From Pelecanus crispus (Eukaryota > Chordata > Aves > Pelecaniformes > Pelecanidae), in assembly GCF_030463565.1 (NCBI RefSeq), contig NC_134648.1, forward strand, positions 9,899,806 through 9,963,805: a stretch of 64,000 nucleotides of DNA, in the 5' to 3' direction. A model generated the notes under the pieces. That model saw nothing but the letters and a program-made list of their open reading frames with translations, searched no databases and had not been told where the DNA came from. Of this stretch, positions 1-12,300 are shown in pieces. The position numbers and the translations under genes were made by a program. Positions within the stretch are counted from its first letter, which is position 1. Each line of letters starts with the position of its first letter.

Positions 1-197
1 CAAGTTCCACTTTAAAGTTACAACATTGTAAAACAGTTAAACACTGAAAAATCGATGTACTTCAGTAATATTTCTGAAGTTTCATACGTTATTTTTAGTG
101 AATTATGAATGTGTATTCTTGTTATTTGACTGAGCTTCTTATAAATTCATCTGAACTGTCTGTTTGTTCTGTTTCATTTCCTTCCACCCTCATCTAG

Positions 198-362
198 GTC
201 TTTCAGGAATATTTGATACCAGTATGCACAGTGCTGGAAGTAACACTAAGGAAACTTCTTCAGTTATGAATTTTCTCTCTGCTATTGAGTCTCGTACCGC
301 TCAGGCAGTCTCTTCAGGATCTACCCTTTTACCACAATTCAGGGCTCCTTCCTGGCAGACAG
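198..362 (+). CDS. QSER1: QSER1 exon A (first exon in window)
   Basis: Encodes residues 1-54 plus one base of a split Gly. Acceptor catctag ends at 197 after a pyrimidine-rich run; donor GT at 363. It carries the [13 protein letters not shown] and [12 protein letters not shown] blocks shared with vertebrate QSER1. An in-frame Met at residue 23 matches the start used in one human isoform, but the open phase-1 acceptor and the residues before it ([14 protein letters not shown]) point to a longer protein beginning upstream. Confidence 0.93.
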
Positions 363-3300
363 GTGAAAAATTTCTCTTGAAATAAAATTTTGTCATGATT
401 ATATTGAATGTTTGGGAGAACTTGAAACAAAAATATCCTGAGTAGCTGAAAAGGCTACACGTCTTCTACCTCTTTTCTGTCTTGGTATTTAAAAATCTCA
501 AAATCAATTAAATCGTATTAGCAGAAGAATTAGATTAGAAGAAGAATTATATGAGCAAAAGTTCTAATTGTTTGGAAGGAATTTAGATGTATAGGATATT
601 ATTTTGTCTAATGAGTCAAATTTATTCTCCAAGTTTGTTTAGAATTAGTCTCACTAATACCATAAGCATATTCAGGTACCTATACACCCTAGCAGATCTT
701 TCATTCTCAAACTCTGTTCCGTGTCATAGTTCTTCTTCTGTGGTATTACTACTAAAACTCTGTGGATACCTTCAGCCCCTTTGTACACAGAAGTAAGGAG
801 CAAGATGTTCTCAAAAAGAGGGCCTGAGGTGCATGTCGCATAGAAGTGATCTAATTTACAAATAAACAAACATGCCATCTCTTTTGGCAGACTGACTGCC
901 TCCTATAAGCCTCCCCCATCTGTTAAGCCTTCTGTGCAGAGCAGGAAACTTTGCATATTTTGAGATTGCTGTAGACAGCCACACCGAGATAAGTGTTGCT
1001 GCTGCATCTGTGGGTAGCTTCAAGTTATGCTTAGTCTTATGTAGTGATTATGCAGCTGTGCAGTGAATCAGATCTAGTCACTGGTCTGACAGAAAACGTT
1101 TGGGTGGGTTTTTTTCCTTTGGTGGGATGGTTTTCCACTGTATCAGCAAGCTGATCTGTGTCTCAGTGCAGCTGTATGATCGTTGGTTCTGATTTAGGGG
1201 AGGAGGCATAAGGTAGGGAGAGGGAAGAGCGGAACAATCCTTTTGTTGACAGTTTGCACTTGTTGTGTTAAGTATAATGTGCAGCTGCATTCTGTGAAGA
1301 GCTACTCAAAAAGTTGAGAAGAGAGAATGTGGCTTTTTATTCACCATGGATAAAAGCAGATATGTGGGAGCACAGGTGAAGACACACAGTGTTAGTCTGT
1401 CAAAAAATCTTAATATAAATCAGTGGTGTTTAGAGTTGTGATGACCCATCCTCACATCACATTGTCAGCTGGGAAGAAATCTTTTTTTCTCTTCGTCCTA
1501 GCATTTTCTCCATTGCAGCCTGCCTAACAGTGAATTGTGAAGAATGGGGAGACATGCTGTGGGTCGGGTTTGATGTTGATACCAGTGATTGAGAGACTTC
1601 TCAGTACTCATTACTAAGAACTCATCAGTAAGCCCATTTTCAATATTACCAGTTCTCTGAGCTTTCTGTTGTCCTTTAATACTTCTGCTGCTTTTCTGTA
1701 TCCCTCAATCCTCCCAAGTGTCTTTTGAGAGCCTTCTCTTCTACAAACTTTTTTTGATGAGGAAAAACAAGTGCTCTTCACTCTTCAAGGTGACCTTTCT
1801 TTAGAAGTGTTCTTTACTTTGGGTTTTTCTCCAAACCCTGCAACTGCTGATTTTTTGGGGGAAGAAAAAGAACAGTGTGTTTGTTATATTGTCCTACCAA
1901 GTCTTCCTTTCATATGTGGGATGTGTTACCAGTGTTCTGATTTCTTAGGGTAGTGGGGGGTGTCTGTGCACACAACTTACTACCTTTGCCATACCTTTTG
2001 TCTGCTCCTCTACAGAAGTAAAATATAAACCCCAGCAGTTCTACCATAATAATGCTTGTGACTGGCTCTTGTCTGGTTTAAGAAATTACCTGCATAGTAG
2101 GAAGGGCTTTAATTTATGGAAGAGAAGGGAAAAATACAGGTTAGATGAGAAATGAATATCTGCCGTTAAAATAGGTATAAATTCTTCCCCTTCTCGATGC
2201 TTCCAGATACCCCTACTTTGTGTTAGTGGTAGGGATCAGTAAAAGAGAAACCAGTTGTGCATGATGCTACAGTTTTTTGGAATGGGGGGGTGGGGAAAGC
2301 ATTAAAACACTGCTTATGCTTTCTTGTAGAAAGACCTTATTGTTGACTCCTGAAAAATACCTTGGTACTCCTTCAGTATCACGTCTCTTCAAATCAGTTT
2401 GTCTTGAACTGAAAGGGAGAAACAAATACTTTCTTTCGCAGCTTCATCTGAAACTTCCAAGGCAATTATGTGATTAAGTTGCAATCAGTTTAAGAGGACT
2501 TAATATACTTTAAAATGATAATTGATTTTTTTACTGAAGTATTTGTCTCAAAACAAGCTTTATTTACTGAGAGGTTTTTTTATTTGTTCTTAAATGATCC
2601 GAAGCTGAAAGCTGTTTTAAGTGTCCAAGAAGAAATGAAAAAGGTCAAATTATACCAGTGATTTTAATTTTTTCTGCTTTGCATACCCTTGTAAATTTCC
2701 CAGTGGAAATCGATTCCTTTACAGATTCCTTTACAAGAAGTTTAAGCCCCTCTGAGAACAAACTCACATTCTTCACTTTTGTTTGTGGACTTTGGAAACA
2801 GTATGCAAACTTCACTGGTACCTACAAGTTACAGGGTGAAAAGCACTGAATGATATGGATCACTGTTGTAAGCCCCAAAGCTTGCAAGAGAATTTCACAC
2901 TCCTGTTTCGGTTGGAGTAGTATATTTGGTTGAGAAATCTTGTTTAAGCCAGGATGTCATACTGATGTCTGGATGCAAATTAGTAGTAGTATACCTTTCA
3001 GTTAGATAGTTGCTATTGCACTGTGCAGATAGTTGCTTTCTGTGGGTGTTTTGCACTCTCACTTTAGAAAGCATACAAATCATACCTATTCTTTGTATTG
3101 AAAGTCAAAGCCCTCCTTTAAGAAACATGTATTGCGAAGTGTATAGGCCATTAGTTATTTCACTGTAAGCTCTGAAATGTTTCACATAAAGTGAGTTATA
3201 AAAGTATTGGTAAGGGTAAATGCAGGAGATGGAGTTGCTTTTTTAACTACATGTGTATTACAGTTGGTAAGGTATAATTTTGCCTTTTTACTGTATATTA

Positions 3301-6300
3301 AAGGTGTCAAGGGCTTTTGATCAGTTGTCCTCTACTATGAACTTCTTTTTGAACTGAAATAAAGACTAATAAAGAGCCTTCAGTTTCCAAGCAGCATACA
3401 ATTTTTTTTTTTTTTTTTTTTAAGCCAGAGTTTGCATCTTAAGGATGTGAGTTTTTTTCCTTTGGCAATTCACTGTAGATATAGAATTTGGAATTCTTAA
3501 AAAACCCGGCACTTCTGGTTTGAAAATTACCCACAATAAGTGCCTGCCTTTATATCTTTTTGTTGAAAAGGATGATGATTCTAAAGAAGGTTATGTTTGT
3601 AAATCCTGTAAGATCTTATAGTTAAATGAGTTACGGAAATACAGAGTGTTGTAACTTGTAAAGCTCCCTTATGTTCTTTTTCCCTTCTTGTTCTGTTTTT
3701 GTTTTTTTCCAGGTATGCATTCCTCAACAGCCACAGAACTGTTTGTTACTGGAGCTTTGCCAACCTCTGGAACATTTCCACCAACATCTGCTTTATCACC
3801 ATATCAGCATCCCAACACTTTCAGCAGTAGAAACTTTGCTACTACCCCTTCTCTTACTCTTCAAGATACTACTTTCAGTGCTACATCAAATGGTCTCTTA
3901 ACTACCCATGATCCTTTATTACAGATTAAAACATCGCAAGGCACTGTTCCAACTGCATTGACATTTGAGCGCCTAGGCAGTTCTGTTTTAAGTACCAGTA
4001 TACCACCTCAGTCATCAACATATCGTTCTGCTCAAGAATCTGCACCCCATCTTTTGCAACCTCAATTTAGTTTGTTGCCTTCAACCCTTGGAGGAGCTCA
4101 GCAGGTTTCTCAGGCGTATAGCACATCTGTCTTTACTGGTTCCACTGCTTCTATCGATAGAGCACTTCAGCGAGAATGTAGTGTTATTAAACACCATCAG
4201 CGGCCTTCAAGTACTCAGTCTGTTCAGGCTCAACTGACTGTTTCACAGCATTCCTTACACACCTATTTAACAAGTACAAGTGGAGTTAATTTTCAGGATA
4301 CATCTAGGCACTCAACATTATCCTGCAGTCCAGTTGGAGATGTTACTCAGGTGAGCAATGGAGGACCACAGCAGAAGACTTCTCAAGTCACAGTGGAACT
4401 TGCTCAGTCGTACACATCTGCAATTCCATCACCTGGTTTTCCATCTGCTTCCACAGCAAAAGTGAAAAACTGTTCCACGAAGCAGCCTCCAAGGTCAACG
4501 AAGACCCCCAAACCTCAAAGTGTAGCTCCCACGGTGCAGACGCAAAGCTATGCCAAAACTGCACAAAACCAGAGTTCTGTCATTACAGGACAAGCACAGA
4601 TCTATTCTACAGCACAGCTCCCAAGCCTCTTGTCGGTCAGCCAGTCCCAAAACTATGTCTCATCCCAGGCTCAGAATGTGCCACCTGTCAGTCACTCACA
4701 GGATTTCTCATCCAGCAAGGTTGAGAAGCTGCCCTCACTGTATAAAACATTGACTTTTTCTGGGCAATCACAAACTATTACTTCTGATAGTCATACTCTA
4801 AGTTACTCCTCAGAGGAACAGGTATTGACTTCAGTTCCAAATGAGAACTATTCTGGGCAAACAAGGGAACTTTCTTCAGTCAGCCAATCTCAGAGCTACT
4901 CTTCTAGTCACTCTCAGGGTTTATCTCCAGTTAGCCAATCCCAAGTTAGTTTTTCATCTCAATCACAAGTTTTATCAGCTGTTAGTCCTTCAGAAAGCTA
5001 TTCTTCAGGGCAGTCTTTAACATTAACATCGCCTTCTCTTTCCTTTAATGCCTCTCCTCGGATACAAACTCTTCCAGCCTCGAGTCCTAATCAGAGCTAT
5101 ATTTCTTTACATTCTTCTCAGAACTCTCAGTCACAAGAATCCTCCTCTCCACAGTCTCAAAAGTTTTTGCCATCTGTCCAGTCTCCTCCTTTTGCATCCC
5201 CAGCTCATTCACAGACACTGCAGAACAATAGGCCTTCCTCGGAAACGAAGTCATATGTTAAAAGGAAGTCTGACTCTAATTTGTATGCATCATCAAAACA
5301 AGAGGAGGAATTATCAATGCAGGATATGCAGGCATTGCAACAGCAGGCTTCTCTTGAATCTTCCACTCAAAGGTTAACCGATGAGGAAATCAATGCTCAG
5401 GATGCATCCTATAGGGTCTCAAAGGCGGATGACAGATACTCTCAAAGTGTCATCAGAAGTAACTCTCGTCTTGAAGATCAAGTTGTTGGACTTACTCTTC
5501 AAGGAACAAAGAAAGATGAAAGAATGGTCAATTCTGTGGAACAGCTTTCCCAACATATTGGCCATATCACTAGCCTAAACCATGATATAAAAAAGACAGC
5601 TAATTTAATGCAACCAACACAAGTAACTGTGAGTGCTAAAGAACTAAACCAGCAACATTCTCTTATGCATAAGGTACATGAAAGTAAAGCTCAAGAACAG
5701 CAAGGCCAAGTCATTAGTACACCATTGCAGGTTCAACCTCATGCTTTAAGACATGGTCATCAGCTGTGTTTGCCCACTGCACAGGTACTTCTGGAGTCAG
5801 CCTGTGACTTGCAGATTCTTCATCAGTCAATACTGCAGTCGGGTTTAGGACAAGCAAAGGCATCACCGCAAGTGCAAAGAATACAAAGTCCTCAACAGGT
5901 GACACATCCATTCCTTCAGATGGACGGTCACATTATTCAAAGTAATGGGGGTCATTCTCAGCAACAGCTTCATACTCAGAATTCAGAAGTAATGAAAATG
6001 GACATTTCTGAGCCCTCAAAACCACTACAGCAACATTTGACAACAAAAGATCATTTTAATCAAACAAATCAACACGATTCAAAGAACCAATTTGTTTCTC
6101 TAAGTTCAATATGTTTCCCAGAATCTATACTTCTTAGTGATGAGAGGAATATATTATCCAACGTAGATGATATCTTAGCAGCAACAGCAGCAGCCTGTGG
6201 AGTGACACCATCTGACTTTGCCAAATCAGCTTCTAATGAAGAGGAAATCCAGTCTGTTGAAAATCGGGAGGAGTCTAAAACACAGTTCCGATCAATAGAT

Positions 6301-9300
6301 GTAAGACACGTGTCTCCTGGTTTCAGTGCCTCACCTACTGTAGTTGGAAAGCCAGCAAGCATAAGTAATATTTCTCTGAATGGAGGCCAAATTACTATAA
6401 ATCTTACACCAGTGTCAACAATACAGACAAAAACTGTGAACCTTGATCAACAGCACATTGAAACTTCTGATCAAAATGTACCAACGCGAATGACCTCTCC
6501 TGCCCTTGGCCCTGGTCAAGAGGAGCAAGAACAAGGGTCTCTTCCAGTTAAGAAACAATCTAGCATCAGTCATGAATCTGAAGAAGATAATGATGCTTCT
6601 GCTGATAGTACACTGAACACAAGAGAGACAGAATTTGTTTCAAGCAGTAAGAGTCTAAGTGAAGAAAGTGCTGCTTCAGAGAATGATTTTAATATGGGTG
6701 GTGATGATGGTACAGTAGCAGGCAACCAGTCAAAGGGTCCATTGCAGCCACTGTCTGTGCCCCAAAGTGGAGATGGAACCATTAGTAGAACTGAAGAAGA
6801 ATGCCAAGATTTAACTCAAGGGAACCTACAGAAGAAAAAAAGCAAAGGAAAAAGCCAAACCAAAAATGCTACAGAGGATGACAGTGTGATTCAGAAACAG
6901 TTAAAAAGAAGTGGACAGTGTAAACGTCAAAATTCAAGAGGAAATGACTCCTGTTTGACGTACTCTTCTCCTGTTTCGGAAAGTTGTTATGATACTTACC
7001 AGCATCAGGAAAGAATGAGGCAAAAAATAAAAGAAGTTGAAGAAAAACAGCCTGAAGTCAAAACAGGATTTATCGCATCTTTTTTAGACTTTCTAAAGTC
7101 TGGGCCTAGGCAACAGTTTTCAGCTCCAGCTGTACGAATGCCAAACAGGACTAGGCGACCGGTTACCCAAATAGTTCGTGCCCCTTGCCTACAGTCCCCT
7201 GCAAAGCCTCAGCCAGCAGCAGCAGCACCTGTAACTGCTGAGGTTAGTGGAGAAAGTCCAACCAAAAAAGTTGATGAAGAACTTAAGAAAAATTTAGAAA
7301 CGTTGCCTTCATTTTCTTCTGATGAAGATGATTCTGTGGGGGGTAACCACGATCTTCAGAAGAGCATCTCTACTGCATTGTCAGCCCTGGATGATACATC
7401 TGACAGAAAGAACAAATCAGGTAAAATGGTTACTACAGTGCCTATGTTGAAGGAGATTTCTGTAGCTGATGGGAAAAAATAAAGAATAGCTTTAGCTATC
7501 TTCAGTTCACGTAAAGGTTTTGGTTGGTTGTGATTTTAACCACAGCCGTAATTAAGATCTCTGTTCAAAAGGTGTGCTGACTATGAACTACACTAGTGTT
7601 TTCTGCAATTAGAAAATATGTAGATAAACTTTTTCATGCTTCTTAAAACTTCTTAAGTAGGACTCTTCTAACGCCAGAAAGTTATTTTAGCCCAGAATTG
7701 GAATAATGTGTCTGTTTTCTTCTTCTCCAGCTTAGAATGCTAAATGTGATTTTCATCTGGAAACCTCAACAAACCATCATATCAGAGGTTTTAAATCTAT
7801 TTTTAAAAAATTCTAGCAAGAGAACATGTTAATAATTGCCATCAGCAGAGGTTAAGTTCTTCCAAGGTAGAGTTATACATGGACTTTCTGTGATGATAAG
7901 AGTTGCACAGAATAAGCTTATAAAAACAATTTTTGCACTTGTAAACTGAGCACTGGTTTGGCTAGTCTTGTCCAAGATGGGAGTCAGTTGACTTTGATTT
8001 CAGCCACATTAATCGGGAGCGTTGTAGCTTCATGTTGATACATCGCTAACAAAAGAACAAAACCTGGGAAGGGTTGTATTGGGCAGGGAGGGGCAGGCAG
8101 CAACCACTGATCACCGTAGTAGTTAGTTTTCCACAGGCTTTTCAGTTTTGCTTGTATTACAGCTGCGCTGTACGTTACGTTGTCAGCGTTCATAGCTTTT
8201 AACGGATGCTGCTTTGCTTTGAAGTATTTTCAACATGCAGCATATTTTTGCCTGGATAGACCTTTACGGTGAAGTCTGTTTTCTCTGGTAAGCAATCTAT
8301 CTAGCCAATCACATAACTGTACTAATTCAAGAGAAATACCATTACCTTCCAAAATAATCACAGGGAGAAAATGAAACATTTCTTAAACTCTCCTCAGGAC
8401 CCACAACCCATAGGCTGGTTCTTAACAAAATAAATGAAGTAATTTTTTCTCTTTAGATTAAAGGAGAGAGGGAGATTTTTTTTCTCTAGGAGTGACATGA
8501 TTTACTGAAAAATACATAGCACAATCCAACTGAAATTGTAATAATTGGACCTAAAATACTGGAAAAAGATTGCAGAATACATGATATACTAAACAATACT
8601 TCATCTTAATTACTGTTCTGTTTTGTTCTGTGGCTATTTCTATTAAGTTAATGTTAAGTTCATGCATTTTGGAAAGTCTGTTACAGAAGATGAGGTTCCT
8701 CGTGTATCTTTCAGTTGAATATGTATTTTAAACAAAAAAGCAGTGACTTTTTTTTTCCCAGAAAGCCAAAATGTGGACAGTGCCAGGGTGTGAGCCTCTG
8801 GCTGAAGCTTGTTAATTTTAATAAGCCATATTCTGTGTACAACTTCCTAAGGAAATATTTCAAAGTTTTTGATGGGTGGGCATTTCCATTAGTGTTTTAT
8901 CTGCAGTGATTTTCTTCCCAATATTATTGTATCTTCTTTATATTTATCATTCGTAAGGATGTAATATTTATACCACCAATTTCTTGAATTCACCTTGCTG
9001 TTTTGTTTTATACAAGACTGTTTGTACATTATATGAGATGCTTAGTAATGACTTCTTTCTTACTTGCTGGTGTCTTGCAGATTTTGTAGTAATTCCTCCT
9101 TCTGTCTGCTTTTGCCCATAAGTATGGAAAGACAAATATTAAAACATAGTGTTTTGTTGGTAGTATTAAGTAGCGTATGTACATTTATCTGCTGTTCTGA
9201 GGAATGTGTAAATATACTTGGGGAACTAATAATGTTGTGTCAAATTAAAGTTGTCATAGCTTTCACTGAACAAAGAAATACAATGTATTTGCAATAATGC

Positions 9301-12300
9301 GATATGATATATCCAGAAGAACATATTTCATGGCTTAGCACTTTTACTGAATTGATTTAATGAATCTTTATGTGTCTGATATATAGCTTTTGTATTGACA
9401 CATTAATTTTATATTTAAATCACTTGTTTTGAATCACTTTTTATTAAAATATATGTCATGTTACCTTTTTTCTGTTTTTTGAAGTCAACAATTAGCAGTG
9501 ATTGTAACAAAAGTGTAAAATGGTTATCTTCTCAAGTTTGAAGCCAGTTTCCTAAATTATATTAGTAATTATGCTATAGCTACTATAACTTGACTTCTTT
9601 TAGATCAGAAAGTCAGTGTTGAAACTAATATGTATAAAACAGTATAAAGTAATATCTAAAAAAGATTATTTTTTTTCAGGTAGGGAAGAATAATAATTTT
9701 GACAACTGGGAGTTTCCTTTGGCTCTGGGGTATAGAGGAGAAGAAGAAAGTTCTTTGCCTTCTTTGTTTTGTATCATCAGTACTTATTGCTCACCTCTGT
9801 TAATATGAAAAATTATTAGGATATTGCCAGAGTTTTAATATGGAATTTGCAGTTACATTATCACAAGATAGAAAAGATGAATGTCCAAAAGTCATACAGC
9901 AAATGTTTTCATATTTCATGTGTATTTCTCTTTCCTTAATCCAATTTAAAAAGACATTACTTATCAGCAGATTGGAAACAAGATTCAGTGTTGTAACCTT
10001 CACTGTTGTATTTGCTTATTCACACAAAGTACAACAGTATTTCCTGTCGATCATGTCTGTAACTATCAAATTGTTTTCTAAAGTGTTCATCTTTTGTTAT
10101 TTCTAGATGCTAATAGGTGCAGCAGCTTAATACAGAGGTATACTAGCTACAATATTTTGGTCTTGTTTAAGGTTTAGTTGTGGCCAAGATAATGCTTCTG
10201 TTTTAACTCTTACAACAGGTGTTTTTCCTAGAACAGTTGTTTTTAATATGTATTGTAACAGAAAAGAAGAAAAATAAATCTAGTTCCCATTTTACGTTGC
10301 TAATCCTTGATAATTTAACTAAAACTTCAATTTTTTTTTCTTCAGAAGCTGAAAAAGCTGCAGTTGTTACTGCTGCAGCCGCTGCCACTACTGCTGTAAT
10401 AAAGCAGGAATCTCCACAGACAACTGCTCCTGTAGTCAATGCGCAGGAGAAAACTAATCCAGCTGACCCCTTAAAAGTAGCTCAACAGGATGCTGTGACT
10501 TCAGACCAATTGGCAAAAATACAGGCAGCTGTTGCAGTAGAAGGATGGACTGATGAAGAGGATATGGACAGTGGAGGAGAGGGCATGTACAGAGAACGTG
10601 ATGAATTTGTAGTGAAGATTGAAGATATAGAGATGCTAAAGGTAATCGGAATACTTGCTTGGGGGGGCAAGCATGAAAAATCCTTCATATGAACTTAGCC
10701 TCAACAAACTACCAAAAGGGGAAAGGCTGCAGATTAGTTTTCTGTTCCTATTCTAATATTCACTGGCTACTGCCAAAATGCCTTAAAGGTGTCTTCTGTG
10801 CAGGTTATGAATATGTTTTGTATGTACATGACCCATTTTATACTACATATGTAATACAGTAAATCTATGTGCTGGTAACCTCTGTTAGAACTTGGAATTA
10901 CCTTTTTTTAATATTAAAAAGCATACATTTTTCACAGGCTCTTGACTACCTTTTTTTTTTTTTTTAAATAATAGTAGGCTTTCAGGTGTAAGATGTTTAA
11001 GAAATTACTTTTGGACTTTTGCAGAAGATCTTGGAGTTGTCTTTTTTCTTTTTTGGAAGAGGTTCTGTTTACTGTTCCAACAAGAAACAGCTTCCATAAG
11101 CAACCAATACAGCTCTTCACATGAGTTTATGGGAATGTTCCTTGTTGTCTTTGATTTCTTGTTTTGTTTTGGTTTTGTTCTTTCATCATTTTAAATTCTT
11201 CTGCATGTTTACCTTTCCTTTTGTTGCTATCATAGCCAGCAATATTCTTACTATTAATTTATAATACTTTTGATTACTTGTCTATGTGTTCATCCTCTTG
11301 AGATTAAGTTTTAAATTAGTTCATGTAGCTTTGTCGCATAAGATGAGCGTTGTCAGTTTTAAATATTCCCTTGTCACTTATAAAACCAATTACGTTTTGT
11401 TATAAGATACTTTGAATTTTAAGCTTTGTGGTGTTTATTTCTTTAGTTGTTTAAACAGCTATGAAAAAGGAACCAATACTTGATTATATGTTTTCCAAAA
11501 AGAGACTTTTTGAGTTAGTAGTTTGCGTGTAGGATTTATAGAGACTTCTTATTAGAGCTAATAATTACAAATTTGTTTTTTAACATAGTTTATTTCTCAA
11601 GCTACGTGAAGAAGAAAATCAACTCAAACTCTTTTTTTTTACGGATAAGTTGAACTGAAAGTGTAAACTCTGGTTCACTAATTCATACTGAACTATCTCT
11701 TCACGTTAGCGCAAGCATCATGCTGTAATGTACCTGGGCTTCTGCTACAGAATCTCTAAGGACCTGCAAGCTTTTTGCTACTTGTTGTGATTCTTGCATT
11801 TTTGTTTTAAAAAATATTTTATAGAGCAAAAGAATAAAAAATTGGAAAAATGTTATATTGTTTTAAAAAATAAAGTTTTGTGGCTCAGTTGCATGGTACG
11901 TGAGTTAAGACATCACAAAAGGCAAAGCTGATTGGCACCAACAGGCTGAGAGAGTTGGGGTTGCTCAGCCTGGAGAAGAGAAGGCTGCGGGGAGACCTTA
12001 TTGCAGCCTTCCAGTACTTGAAGGGGGCCTATAGGAAGGATGGGGACAATCTTTTTAGCAAGGCCTGTTGTGACAGGACAAGGAATAATGGATTTAAACT
12101 AAAGAAGAATAGATTTAGACTGGATATAAGCAAGAAATTTTTTACAGTGAGGGTGGCGAAGCACTGGAACAGGTTGCCCAGAGAGGTGGTGGAGGCCCCA
12201 TCCCTGGAAACATTCAAGGTGAGGTTGGATGGGGCTCTGAGCAACCTGATCCAGTTAAAGCTGTCCCTGCTCACTGCAGGGGGGTTGGGCTAGATGACCT

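Noticed and set aside
6069-6362. Antisense frames within QSER1 exon B (e.g. 97 codons)
   Set aside because: Shadows of the real exon; no splice signals or homology on the minus strand.
11955-12293. 112-codon frame as a host gene
   Set aside because: It is the CR1 reverse-transcriptase C-terminus inside a truncated LINE.
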